Positions 16,433-25,060 of a stretch of DNA of 64,000 nt are shown piece after piece. The stretch comes from Leptospira noguchii serovar Panama str. CZ214 (GTDB lineage Bacteria; Spirochaetota; Leptospiria; Leptospirales; Leptospiraceae): the NCBI RefSeq assembly GCF_000306255.2, contig NZ_AKWY02000016.1, forward strand, positions 1 to 64,000, written 5' to 3'. The position numbers and the translations under genes were made by a program. How positions within the stretch are numbered: position 1 is the first letter of the stretch; every line of letters starts with the position of its first letter. The notes beneath the pieces are model-generated. The model saw only the letters and a list, made by a program, of their open reading frames with translations, made no database searches and was not told the origin of the DNA.

Positions 16433-18021
16433 TTCAAGTAACCCATCGTTTTAAATATCTTATCAAGAACCGATAAGACAGGTTTGAAGTCGTCTTCATC
16501 CCAGTAATGATTTACGAAATTCATACTATTCTTTTTTTGAATTTGAGCAAGGAGATTTTTAGAACCGGTTCTTTCTGCTGTCCAAATCTCCGTCGCTCTC
16601 GCAAAGAGCTCCTCCGTCGTAAGAAAATAAGGAATCAAGCTTTTTTGAGTTCTGCTCAATGCAACAGGAACATCGAGGCCGGGAACTTTTGTTCGCCCCT
16701 CTCTACCGATTTGTTGTAGTCGCTTATACAACTCCGTTTTTTGAACTACGTTTTTAAACTCCGCGAAATCAGGCCCGGAATGACTTTCATATCGTCCATC
16801 CTTACCCAACCAACGATAGTCCATTGCATGCGCGAACTCGTGAACAAAAGTCGATTGGTATGTGTCTTTAAATTTCAATCCGCTGTTGATTTCAATTCGA
16901 TTCGTATTCGGATTAAAAAGGCCCGCGATGTTTTTCTTTAAATTAGATCCGGCGAGATAATGGACTCCGATGTTGGTTCGATCCTTTGGAAATTTCAAAA
17001 TGGAATCCAGATCGGAAATCGTTTTTTGAATGTTGGCGTGAACTGTCGGATCGGGAAGATTCAGATTTACTGAATGTAAAATCGGAACGATTGATTGAGT
17101 TTGAGGACGTGGGGGAAGTATAATTTTGGGGGAAGAACCAGAAGGCTTCGGATTATTCTTTTTAGATCCCTGTGGTCCCCATGAAGGTTCTGCCCAGCAC
17201 CGACAACGATAATCGTCACCGGGAGCCAGTCGAGCAGGCAGCCCACCTTTGCGATTAACAAAGGGAAGTTCTCCCCACTTGTAAAATTTATCTGCGACAT
17301 GTGAATGAGAATCTCGAACCTTAGAGTCTTTTTGAGTTCTCCAAACGAAGCCGGGAAATCCGGCATTTGTTTGCCTGAGTTTGTTTTGTTGGCTGAAAAA
17401 TTTTCCGGTTTGGTCTTTCGCCCAAAACTCCGCACGACGTTCGGAAACTCCAGTTGCGTTTTGGATTTGGGTAGCAATGTCCTGATACTTCAATCTTTTG
17501 GTAAGTCCATCGGTTACGATTTTCTGAACAGCTTCGAAGTGGTCTCGGAAAGCGTTGGACGCAAGACTCGATTGTTCCTTTATCATCTTGTTAACTCGGT
17601 CCCAAATTTCGCCGGACTCTTTTTGAGAGACTGGAATTCCAGGAACGCGAAACAACGATCGATCACCTCCTACAACCCCAGCGCGAGGCGGGAAGTTCAT
17701 ACTTTCATATTGTTTGTTAATGAACGAATTCGTTTTGTCCCGAGACCACGCATCGATCATTTGAACGTTTTGTTTGATCTGGGATTCGAATTCTTTTCGA
17801 GGAGCGAAATCCCCATATTGATTTTTGAGTTGGTTGAGCAAGACTCGGAGATCGGAAACATCCAACCGAACAACAGGCTCAAAGAAATAGCCATCCGCAC
17901 GTGCCTCTTTAGAATAGGTTTGAACACCGTTGAGGATTACAGAGTTTACCTGTTTGGCAAAACGGGAAACCTCATCTCTCCAAAGTTTGGAATATTGTAG
18001 TTCTAAACTTAGCGGATACAC
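16429..18021 (-). CDS. MuF head morphogenesis protein fused to zincin-like metallopeptidase domain
   Basis: 530 aa, GTG start. Residues about 130-280 are the MuF domain: long helices, then V-W-R-T-Q-K-D-S-K-V-R-D-S-H near 226-239 and P-G-D-D-Y-R-C-R-C-W-A-E-P near 267-279. A proline-rich linker (about 290-312) leads to a C-terminal domain with V-H-E-F-A-H-A-M-D (H394-E-x-x-H398) and a downstream E-E-L-F-A-R-A-T-E (470-478) that could supply the third zinc ligand. The fold class is a zincin peptidase. MuF proteins elsewhere carry C-terminal toxin or enzyme domains delivered with the genome. Substrate is unknown. Confidence 0.78.
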   Translation of the reverse strand: MYPLSLELQYSKLWRDEVSRFAKQVNSVILNGVQTYSKEARADGYFFEPVVRLDVSDLRVLLNQLKNQYGDFAPRKEFESQIKQNVQMIDAWSRDKTNSFINKQYESMNFPPRAGVVGGDRSLFRVPGIPVSQKESGEIWDRVNKMIKEQSSLASNAFRDHFEAVQKIVTDGLTKRLKYQDIATQIQNATGVSERRAEFWAKDQTGKFFSQQNKLRQTNAGFPGFVWRTQKDSKVRDSHSHVADKFYKWGELPFVNRKGGLPARLAPGDDYRCRCWAEPSWGPQGSKKNNPKPSGSSPKIILPPRPQTQSIVPILHSVNLNLPDPTVHANIQKTISDLDSILKFPKDRTNIGVHYLAGSNLKKNIAGLFNPNTNRIEINSGLKFKDTYQSTFVHEFAHAMDYRWLGKDGRYESHSGPDFAEFKNVVQKTELYKRLQQIGREGRTKVPGLDVPVALSRTQKSLIPYFLTTEELFARATEIWTAERTGSKNLLAQIQKKNSMNFVNHYWDEDDFKPVLSVLDKIFKTMGYLK

Positions 18022-18209
18022 GGTTTTTTCCCCTTTTTCAGTGCAGGATGGAAAAATGGGTTTACGACGGCAAAAGGCAGGTTGTTATTTTTAAATAGGA
18101 CTTGTTCAGCATTGTTCAGCAAACCGCAAGTTGGCCAAAGATACCCCCAAAGTCCAAAAACCCCGGAAAATGGCCTTATATTCGATTCTTGGAACATTCA
18201 AAATTACTG

Positions 18210-19637
18210 TTAAACAGGACGATTAAATTCTTCAGGGTTTGAAAGACCCGGTTCGCTAAAATCTAAGTGGCCGCTATCATCTCGAGAGTAATCGAAATTT
18301 TCCATTTCAGGAAATCTCTTTTGCTTAACCTCCCCAGGTGAAAGGGAACCGATTGTTACATAGATTTGATCCGCTTGAGCGTTCTTGAGGTTTGTATCGG
18401 CTTCGGATGCAGGGGAAGATTTACACAACGTTTTAAATTTAAACTTCCAGTCGAGAGATGCGAAATCGCCATTTAGAAGTCTGTAAATCTGTCCCTCAGT
18501 CGATCGGATTCGTAATTTGATAAATTGGTCTATGATGGGACGGACTTTGAGTTCCTGAAAGCGAGAAACATCCTCGAAATAACTTACGTCGTCCGATGGA
18601 TCACTATTCCCAATATTGATTACGGATTGTGTTCGCCCTAAAATTTTCGAAATAGGTATTTTTGAGAGACCTGACAAGACTTTAAAAATGAATGAAAACA
18701 GAGTTTCGAGTTGTGAATCAGAAATCCCCGAGTTTCCAAGACGAGTAAGAGTCTCGTCTTTTCCGAGCATTGCAGTGGACTGAGTGGAAAGCGTATGTCG
18801 TAACAGCCGAAGAAACTCCATCGTTTTTTCGGGAGAAGCAGAGTCCAATTTGTCCGTTGTAAGAACCTTTACGGCCATCTCAAAAATCATGGAAGTCGTC
18901 GACCAAAGGGCCGTATCGATTGCAACAATCCCATCGTAGACTTTTTCTACTAAGGAAATGCCCCTCTGAGAATCCCAGTTCCAGCTATTGACCAACCAGT
19001 GTGACCGGGAAGAATCTAACTCTACGCCAGATACAGAACAAATCGGCTCGTTATAGAACTTAGAAAGCGGATCGCTCGTTTTTCTCCTGACGGAAAAGCG
19101 ACTCGCATCGATTATGTTTATGAATTCGAGATTCCGAATCGTTTCGGGCATTGGTTGACGAAGCATGAAATCGGTCTGTGGAATATCCGATTTAATTCCC
19201 CAAAAAAGCAGAGAGCCACCGTGATTCATCCGAGAGCCTTGAATATGTTCTGTAATTTTTTCCTGAAGCTTGAACTCCTCCATTTCATTCATCAAAATTC
19301 TGGATATGTTTAGGCCTTTGATACCTGAGTCCGGATCATCCTTATCTCGATTTGTTTCGATTTCGATCCATGCGCGGGTTGCATCTTCCGAGACGGAATC
19401 AACTATGTTGGCGAGGAAACCGTTTGATTCGTAAAGCGCGCGTGCAGTCACTGGAAAAATCCGTTCGGGATTTGGTGCAACACCTCGTAGTTTATCTCTT
19501 CCTGTAATGCCTTTACCGGATGCCATGTGCATCAGGGTATCGAGTCGGGCAACGGATTCAGATGCGTCCAATTTTGCAACGCGGACGGATGTATCGATTC
19601 CTAAGTTCTTATAATAATTGCGACGCTTACGAGCCAT
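18210..19637 (-). CDS. Phage portal protein (DUF1073-like)
   Basis: About 475 aa from the ATG at 19637, which overlaps the stop of the terminase part (TAATG). Motifs fit the DUF1073/Phage_portal_3 family: D-S-V-S-E-D-A-T-R-A-W near 80-90, S-R-M-N-H-G-G-S-L-L-F-W-G near 134-146, and I-L-G-R-T-Q-S-V-I-N-I-G near 333-344. The portal forms the dodecameric channel to which terminase binds. A gap of about 190 bases without a convincing gene separates it from the MuF gene. Confidence 0.78.
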   Translation of the reverse strand: MARKRRNYYKNLGIDTSVRVAKLDASESVARLDTLMHMASGKGITGRDKLRGVAPNPERIFPVTARALYESNGFLANIVDSVSEDATRAWIEIETNRDKDDPDSGIKGLNISRILMNEMEEFKLQEKITEHIQGSRMNHGGSLLFWGIKSDIPQTDFMLRQPMPETIRNLEFINIIDASRFSVRRKTSDPLSKFYNEPICSVSGVELDSSRSHWLVNSWNWDSQRGISLVEKVYDGIVAIDTALWSTTSMIFEMAVKVLTTDKLDSASPEKTMEFLRLLRHTLSTQSTAMLGKDETLTRLGNSGISDSQLETLFSFIFKVLSGLSKIPISKILGRTQSVINIGNSDPSDDVSYFEDVSRFQELKVRPIIDQFIKLRIRSTEGQIYRLLNGDFASLDWKFKFKTLCKSSPASEADTNLKNAQADQIYVTIGSLSPGEVKQKRFPEMENFDYSRDDSGHLDFSEPGLSNPEEFNRPV

Positions 19638-20386
19638 TACCACCTTCCTTCGTTTAGGAGCATTTCAAAAAATCCGATCCGATTTTTCATTCCTTCCGCC
19701 TGGGGGCCGAATTTTGTTTCTTTGATGAGACCAGCCAACGAATCCGGGGCGTCGTCGTGGCGTTCTATGATTTCCGAATATTCTAAAATCTGCTTGATAT
19801 ACTTCGTAGAGACAAAACGAGAAAATCGAATTTTATCCCAGTTCATTCGGACGTATTGTTGAATTCTAAACTCTTTCGAACCGGAACTCATAATTCCCTT
19901 ACTGGAAATGTTTCGCCTATTCATTTCTATTTCTAATGCTGTTTCCCCTTTGTTGTTTTCTATGAAAAGGCGAGTTACGTTATGTTGTTTACAAAGCTTC
20001 TCAACTCGATCGTAAGATTCTAAAAGTCCTGCACGCCATATTTCACCAGCGCAAACATAGAACTTCTCTCCGTTCGGTCCACCCGCAGAAAATGCATTGA
20101 AGTCTTTTTTCCTATTCGCTTCACGAAACGCCGGGTCCCAAAACGCAAATATCTTTACATCATTTGGAGTTTCTTCATATTTCGGGTCACTGAAAATTCT
20201 TTCGGCAACATCCATTGGAATTTGTTGATAAAGAGCACTGAATCGGGTTTCTCCAATCCGAGACCTCAGTTTCAAAACATTCTCAATTTTAAATCTTTCA
20301 GGCCAAAGAGAAGTCCCGTCTTCTAAAATTGCAGGAAGACGGAGAACATGCCATTCACCTTTTATCTCAGGCTCAAACAGCTTCAA
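19637..20386 (-). CDS. Terminase large subunit, nuclease part
   Basis: 249 aa with a TTG as the only in-frame start near the 5' end. It carries the RNase H-like nuclease domain: F-W-D-P-A-F near 75-80, I-E-N-N-K-G near 141-146, and H-D-D-A-P-D-S-L-A near 214-222 hold the acidic metal ligands. The ATPase part is the overlapping upstream gene. Complete TerL proteins of this type read straight through the junction (T-G-E-D-K-E-S then G-E-W-H-V-L-R-L-P), so the two ORFs look like one gene split by a single-base indel near 20384-20388. Confidence 0.72.
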   Translation of the reverse strand: MKLFEPEIKGEWHVLRLPAILEDGTSLWPERFKIENVLKLRSRIGETRFSALYQQIPMDVAERIFSDPKYEETPNDVKIFAFWDPAFREANRKKDFNAFSAGGPNGEKFYVCAGEIWRAGLLESYDRVEKLCKQHNVTRLFIENNKGETALEIEMNRRNISSKGIMSSGSKEFRIQQYVRMNWDKIRFSRFVSTKYIKQILEYSEIIERHDDAPDSLAGLIKETKFGPQAEGMKNRIGFFEMLLNEGRW

Positions 20387-21104
20387 TTTCGGACTCCTTA
20401 TCTTCTCCGGTTAATCTTCCGGTAAGGTCATTGCGCAACCAACGAGTATGAGGAATCAAGATAATCCCGTTAGGAGAAAGACGCGTTTCTCCAACAGACA
20501 TAAAATTCTCGATGATTTTTTCAGAGATTACCTCCGATGTCGCTTCCTCTCGATTCTTATACGGATCATCGACAACTAACAAATCTGCGCCGTCTCCGTT
20601 GAATCCTCCCTTGAGTCCTGCACTCAAGACGAGTCCGCCAGATGTCGTTTCCCATTCAGCAGCCGCTCTCATGTCAGGACGAACTTTTACTTTTGGAAAT
20701 ATTTGAGAAAATTGTTCTGATTCTACACAGTCTCGAACCCAACGACCAAAACGCGCGGCTTTCTCATCTGAATAGGAAAGTAATATTACGTTTTTATCTG
20801 GATGCCTACCGATAAACCAAGCAGGGAAGATTCGAGTGCAAATCTGACTTTTGCCCCTTCGTGGTGGCATGTTAATAATGCTTCTCGTGACTTCCCCTTT
20901 CTCCATTTTTTCGAGAAGGTGAATGATCGATTTTATGTGGAGAGGGTCTTCGAATTTTGGATCAATAAAGCGTGCGAAAGCTGCTAAGGATTCTTTGCCA
21001 TACTTTTTTCCGTATAAATTGCGATCTTTCTTCTTAACTTTGGAAAACTCTTTTGTTCCAAGTTCATGAATCGACTCTAATATTTCTAAACCCGAAGACA
21101 TCAT
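20373..21104 (-). CDS. Terminase large subunit, ATPase part
   Basis: 243 aa. Walker A-like P-P-R-R-G-K-S (80-86), Walker B V-V-D-D (177-180) and a motif-III-like P-H-T-R-W near 217-221 identify the packaging ATPase domain. The frame ends at 20373 just where the nuclease domain would begin and overlaps that ORF by 14 bases in another frame. Removing one A from the GAAATTG at the junction would fuse them into a protein of about 490 aa. If the indel is real, packaging motor function is probably lost. Confidence 0.74.
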   Translation of the reverse strand: MMSSGLEILESIHELGTKEFSKVKKKDRNLYGKKYGKESLAAFARFIDPKFEDPLHIKSIIHLLEKMEKGEVTRSIINMPPRRGKSQICTRIFPAWFIGRHPDKNVILLSYSDEKAARFGRWVRDCVESEQFSQIFPKVKVRPDMRAAAEWETTSGGLVLSAGLKGGFNGDGADLLVVDDPYKNREEATSEVISEKIIENFMSVGETRLSPNGIILIPHTRWLRNDLTGRLTGEDKESEIEAV

Positions 21105-21658
21105 GGAACCTGATTTACTTTAGAAAGTTTAAATGCTTCGATTTCTTGATGAATTTCGAGAGCCAAATTCTTTTCCCAGTGGTCGCTGATTGCTCTTCCA
21201 ACTGGTTCACATCGTTTAAAGATTTTTAAAACGATTCCAATTATCTCACTTGGATTCAGTTGTGCTCCATATTTTTGCGGCAACGTCAATTCAAGTTCTG
21301 AGATTGCTTTATAAGCATAGATAGCGTTATCAAGACTCGTAAGTTTCGGAGTCTCTTCCGTAATTTTCTTATACAACAAGTCTGCAATCGTCTTAGTTCT
21401 TTTTTGAATTTCTACCATTCGATTTTCAACGATGGCCTCTACTTGTTTTTCTGCCCTCGCGACGAGACGGTTCCGTTTATCATCCCATGTTAAACCATCC
21501 CTGTCTTTTTCCTTCGACCATTCATCGATAGTTTTTGCGGTAGTCTTCGTTCCATATTCAGAACGGATTTGTTTCGCTACGCTATTTTTAGAAGACCCAG
21601 AGCCGGAAATAGCATAGAGGAAAAAAGCGCGTTCTCTTATAGCTGGTTCTGTGCTCAT
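21101..21658 (-). CDS. Terminase small subunit-like protein
   Basis: About 185 aa from the ATG at 21658; an ATG at 21700 lies inside the preceding gene and is less likely. The N-terminal region contains a helix-turn-helix-like R-A-F-F-L-Y-A, S-V-A-K-Q-I and T-I-D-E-W-S pattern, as in DUF1804/Mu gp27-like DNA-recognition subunits, followed by long helices. It overlaps the terminase ATPase gene by 4 bases, the usual small-large pairing. The specific family is not certain. Confidence 0.62.
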   Translation of the reverse strand: MSTEPAIRERAFFLYAISGSGSSKNSVAKQIRSEYGTKTTAKTIDEWSKEKDRDGLTWDDKRNRLVARAEKQVEAIVENRMVEIQKRTKTIADLLYKKITEETPKLTSLDNAIYAYKAISELELTLPQKYGAQLNPSEIIGIVLKIFKRCEPVGRAISDHWEKNLALEIHQEIEAFKLSKVNQVP

Positions 21659-21674
21659 TTCTATTTTCTTACGA

Positions 21675-22016
21675 TTAATCTGGTTGTTCTTCCGATGCAA
21701 CCGGAGTGTCGTGAGCGTAATTGATTGCCGCGAATACTCGCTTCATCAGAATTTCGTAAAACGTTGTCGTGAAACAAAAGTTAAGAAGCAGAATCACTGC
21801 ATAGTATCCGAGTTCGGGAATGGAATCCCCAGATGCAAATCTTACAAGTTCGAACACGAGCGCTATCACAGTTGCAAGAATCAGAACAAACCGAGCTTTA
21901 TCACGGCGGACAAATTCGGAGTTGAAAAAACGAAACGCCCACTGGCTCAAAAACAATACGAGAGCCACGTAGAGCGGAATGAATAATCCAATGATAGCCT
22001 GAGTTAAAATTTCCAT
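21675..22016 (-). CDS. Small membrane protein, holin-like
   Basis: 113 aa with three hydrophobic segments (about 6-28, 43-63 and 70-90) and a polar C-terminus. It follows the M23 endolysin gene by 13 bases and precedes the terminase, the normal place for a holin in this kind of late operon. The topology fits a class I holin that lets the endolysin reach the peptidoglycan. No sequence family was recognised, so the role is inferred from context. Confidence 0.55.
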   Translation of the reverse strand: MEILTQAIIGLFIPLYVALVLFLSQWAFRFFNSEFVRRDKARFVLILATVIALVFELVRFASGDSIPELGYYAVILLLNFCFTTTFYEILMKRVFAAINYAHDTPVASEEQPD

Positions 22017-22029
22017 AATTATACTCTCC

Positions 22030-22716
22030 TTATATTAGATTTTTGGATTTTAAAAACTTCGCCGGGTCCATCGGTTTGGGCCAGGACTGTTCCTTTTTAT
22101 TCCAAGGCCAAACTTCAAAATGTAAATGTGGTCCCATGGAATAACCGAGATTTCCAGATCTTCCGATGATCATTCCGGCCTTTACGTTTTGTCCCTCGGA
22201 AACGATGGAATCGACATGTTTGAATTTGTATTGATTTCTGGTATGGATTCCAACAGCGATTATGTATGGAGTCCAAGCTCTACCTTTAGGAATCTTATTT
22301 TTAGAAATCAAATCCATCCAGGTTCCGGATTCGTAATCATAACGAAATCGAACCGGATACTTTTCGTCTTTCTTGAGAACTGTTTTAATAATACAGTCTT
22401 CAGGAATTTTGATTTTCCTTTCGCCTCCTAAATCGATCCCCAAATGGAACTGTCTCGAAGGTTTTCCGTTTATACTCAGAATTCTCCAACCAAACGGAGA
22501 CGTTATGTGTGGTTCATCGACTGGGCATACAAAGACCGGACCGAAAACTGGAGGAAATGTTGGAAGACTTGCTTCCGAACCGATCCGATTCGTTTTTGCT
22601 TTCGATAGAGTCGAATCGTTCCAGTAGTGTTGTGTTTTCTGGATCGCGTCGAAATCAAGAAAATGTTTTTGTATTTTAAATGAAGCGGATTTCAAAAAAT
22701 CTAATATTGGATTCAT
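22030..22716 (-). CDS. M23 family metallopeptidase, probable endolysin
   Basis: 228 aa. The LytM/M23 zinc site is complete: H91-x-x-x-D95 (F-H-L-G-I-D-L-G-G) and H197-L-H199 (G-P-H-L-H-F-E-V-W), with a further H at about 167. It cleaves peptide cross-links in peptidoglycan. There is no signal peptide, so export would depend on the holin. It overlaps the spanin-like gene by 4 bases and precedes the holin-like gene. A virion-associated or tail lysin is less likely given the neighbours. Confidence 0.8.
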   Translation of the reverse strand: MNPILDFLKSASFKIQKHFLDFDAIQKTQHYWNDSTLSKAKTNRIGSEASLPTFPPVFGPVFVCPVDEPHITSPFGWRILSINGKPSRQFHLGIDLGGERKIKIPEDCIIKTVLKKDEKYPVRFRYDYESGTWMDLISKNKIPKGRAWTPYIIAVGIHTRNQYKFKHVDSIVSEGQNVKAGMIIGRSGNLGYSMGPHLHFEVWPWNKKEQSWPKPMDPAKFLKSKNLI

Positions 22717-23153
22717 ACGATTCTTCCTCCCAAAAGGCTACTAACAACTGGAAGCCCGTTGCGCCTCAAGGCCAGAATTGCCGCTACAACCAAAACAAGA
22801 ACGAGCAACAGAAAGATTCCAAACCCAAGGATTGCGTAGTAAGTCCAACGAATTCCTTCACCCTTTCCGGCTTCTTTAGATACCTTAGTTAATTGCACGT
22901 CCTTCTTCTCGTTCGATACGTTACAACGATTCAACGCTTCGTTTAGTCGTCGTATCTCTTTCGCGTTTTCGATGTTACGCGCATCGCATCGATCCAGTTC
23001 TGACATTGCTCGTTCCGTTGCACCTGGACGATCCTCGATCAAAGCCGTTTTCGTTTCTTTAATTTGTTTACTGTCTTCTCTTACGGTTGGCGGAAGTTTT
23101 TGAAAAACCGCGCACGCACCTAAAAGCAAAATTATAACTGAAATCTTTTTCAT
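22713..23153 (-). CDS. Lipoprotein with C-terminal membrane anchor, unimolecular spanin-like
   Basis: 146 aa. A lipoprotein signal with L-L-G-A-C (Cys14) is followed by a charged coiled-coil region (about 25-98) and a strong transmembrane helix near the C-terminus (about 104-129). An outer-membrane lipid anchor joined to an inner-membrane helix is the defining build of u-spanins such as T1 gp11, which fuse the two membranes at the end of lysis. The endolysin gene follows directly. Leptospira has an outer membrane, so a spanin would be needed. Confidence 0.65.
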   Translation of the reverse strand: MKKISVIILLLGACAVFQKLPPTVREDSKQIKETKTALIEDRPGATERAMSELDRCDARNIENAKEIRRLNEALNRCNVSNEKKDVQLTKVSKEAGKGEGIRWTYYAILGFGIFLLLVLVLVVAAILALRRNGLPVVSSLLGGRIV

Positions 23154-23710
23154 CCTGCTCCTCCGTGATCTTTGGTCGAAATTGAAATGTGCTCAGCATC
23201 CCCAGCGAGTATTCGGAAATTGGTGGCGTGATTTTTGAATCGATCCTTCGGAAAGTTTATGTTCAAGAAAATTCCGTTTTTCTGAACTACATCGATTAAG
23301 ATTTTTGAGAGTGCGCTAACTGCCGCAGAGGATATGTAATCAACATTCAAAAGAGAGAACGTCAACTTTACATTCGGATACGGGTTACCGAGTTTTGCCC
23401 GGACTTCGCTGACAAGATTAAAAAGAAAGTCATAAAACATTTCTGTGTCGCGGACTCGAAGTGAGTTTATGAATTGTATAGACGTTACGTGTTCCTGAAT
23501 GAACCGCGCACCCGGAAGAGAGTTCGTCTGAATTTGAACGACAGAGATTGTATCTTTTGAATCCAGTCGTTTTGTGATGAGTTTGGAAAGAAGTCCGAAA
23601 ATGGATCCAAGCGGCTTTCGATAAACCAGAAGGACCATAAAAAATAATATTATGGAAACAAGAAATAGAGAGATATGATCGATTTGTAGAAGTGCTTTTA
23701 ATTCATCCAT
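23150..23710 (-). CDS. Membrane-anchored STAS-like protein
   Basis: About 186 aa from the ATG at 23710. One transmembrane helix (residues 12-30) is followed by a cytoplasmic domain whose C-terminal half has alternating strands and helices with D-Y-I-S-S-A-A-V-S-A-L near 119-129, similar to the STAS phospho-site loop. Earlier starts at 23830 or 23863 are open, but overlap the HTH gene. It heads the lysis genes (4-nt overlap with the spanin-like gene). I do not know a phage family of this kind; regulatory or structural roles are both open. Confidence 0.48.
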   Translation of the reverse strand: MDELKALLQIDHISLFLVSIILFFMVLLVYRKPLGSIFGLLSKLITKRLDSKDTISVVQIQTNSLPGARFIQEHVTSIQFINSLRVRDTEMFYDFLFNLVSEVRAKLGNPYPNVKLTFSLLNVDYISSAAVSALSKILIDVVQKNGIFLNINFPKDRFKNHATNFRILAGDAEHISISTKDHGGAG

Positions 23711-23786
23711 GTCACCAATGCTAACATGGGAAATATCGAATGCACAACGTCGGCATTGCCCCCTAAGTGCCGCGATTTCCGCTCGT

Positions 23787-24140
23787 TTATGATTCTTCTC
23801 GATCGCAAAAACGACTTTGAAAAAATTCATCCACTCCAATGCGAGAATAGAGAACCGTTCCATCGTAAAACTTCCAAAATTTTCCTAAGAGTCCTTCGCG
23901 GCGATAATAGCTAATTCTTCGCACGCTTCGCTTGAGTAGAGCTGCAACTTGTTGCGGCGTCATGGTATCTTCCGGATCTTTGGGTATTGCTGGATTCGTT
24001 TGTAAAGTAGCAGAACGTTTTTGCTTTAACTCTTGGATCGGTATGTTTTTAAACAAAGAACCTTCGGTCGTATATCCTGTTACAGTTTGTTTAATATTTT
24101 GTTTATTAGATTTCTGAGAGGTCTTACTTTTTTTGGCCAT
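23787..24140 (-). CDS. HTH protein (excisionase/MerR-like), first gene of late arm
   Basis: About 117 aa from the ATG at 24140. The C-terminal half contains M-T-P-Q-Q-V-A-A-L-L-K-R, then R-R-I-S-Y-Y-R-R-E-G and L-Y-S-R-I-G-V-D-E-F-F, the winged-helix pattern of excisionase/MerR-type domains. The N-terminal half is basic and low in complexity. It is the first gene of the leftward arm and starts about 70 bases from the divergent MORN gene, which suits a late-gene activator or a DNA architectural factor. No clear ribosome-binding site was seen. Confidence 0.55.
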   Translation of the reverse strand: MAKKSKTSQKSNKQNIKQTVTGYTTEGSLFKNIPIQELKQKRSATLQTNPAIPKDPEDTMTPQQVAALLKRSVRRISYYRREGLLGKFWKFYDGTVLYSRIGVDEFFQSRFCDREES

Positions 24141-24213
24141 ACGGCAGACCAAAACTAAGTTTTCGAATTGTCAAGTCCGGTTGGATATTGATTGTTTTCA
24201 TCTGGAGTAAAAA

Positions 24214-25047
24214 ATGAAATCAATCAGTATCACAATTATCTTATTTATCTTTTTCTTAAATCCGATTTTTGCGGAAGAGAAAACCCGTATGTGTATAGAA
24301 GGAGATTGTCAAAACGGAAAAGGGAAATTACAAAATGAAGAAGGTGTAATCGGAGAAGGTAATTTTAAGAACGGAAAATTTCATGGTTTAATAAAAGTGT
24401 ATGAAGCAAATAACCTCGAAAGAATTTCAACGATGTATTTTATCAATGGAAAGATCGATACATCTAAACTGGTTTATAGTTGGTTTGATAACGGAGATCA
24501 TTACGAAGGATTCTTTGATTCTAAAATGGATCCTCACGGAAAAGGGAAGCTAACGTATCTGGATGGAAGTGTTCAGTGTGTTTACGAAGGCTCTTTTGTA
24601 AATGGCAAGAAACACGGCCAGGGAAAAATCAAATGCGAAGACGGAACCACCGAATCCGGAGAATGGAAGAACGACAGAAAATATTTTATAGTTGAACTCG
24701 ACTTTGTATGTCGCTCGCTCCAACGAGTAGACAAGTGGGAAGGCGGAACCGTAAACGGAAAACTGAAGTTCCGAATCATGCGGAACGCAAATGATTTACA
24801 AACCAACTTAAAAAACTGGGAGGGAATCCAGGTCGGCGACGATTGGAACGGTTACACAATTGCCGAAGCCGAATACTTTGACAAAAACGTGATTGCCACA
24901 TTTCTGCTTTTTATTCCATCAGGGATGAGCAAAGATTTTGATAAACTTGTCGCGCGGACGAGAGATATTCAAATTCATGGAAGAGCGATCGCCGTAGCTC
25001 ATGCAGAAAAACGTTATCCTGTTATATACGTTGACAAAGTGCAATGA
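24214..25047 (+). CDS. Secreted MORN-repeat protein, probable prophage cargo
   Basis: 277 aa with an N-terminal signal peptide (1-20, ending F-A-E). MORN repeats follow: G-E-G-N-F-K-N-G-K-F-H-G near 46-57, Y-E-G-F-F-D-S near 93-99 and Y-E-G-S-F-V-N-G-K-K-H-G-Q-G-K near 124-138. The last 100 residues are a separate unrecognised domain. CTGGAG precedes the ATG at good spacing. It lies between the two phage arms and is not a phage structural or replication gene, so it may alter the lysogen's envelope. Confidence 0.68.
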   Translation: MKSISITIILFIFFLNPIFAEEKTRMCIEGDCQNGKGKLQNEEGVIGEGNFKNGKFHGLIKVYEANNLERISTMYFINGKIDTSKLVYSWFDNGDHYEGFFDSKMDPHGKGKLTYLDGSVQCVYEGSFVNGKKHGQGKIKCEDGTTESGEWKNDRKYFIVELDFVCRSLQRVDKWEGGTVNGKLKFRIMRNANDLQTNLKNWEGIQVGDDWNGYTIAEAEYFDKNVIATFLLFIPSGMSKDFDKLVARTRDIQIHGRAIAVAHAEKRYPVIYVDKVQ

Positions 25048-25060
25048 AGAGAAAAGGAAA

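Noticed and set aside
18009..18197. Possible 62-aa minus-strand gene between portal and MuF
   Set aside because: Atypical composition, no coupling and overlap with the MuF start; also a short direct repeat TTGTTCAGCA there is too small to mean much.
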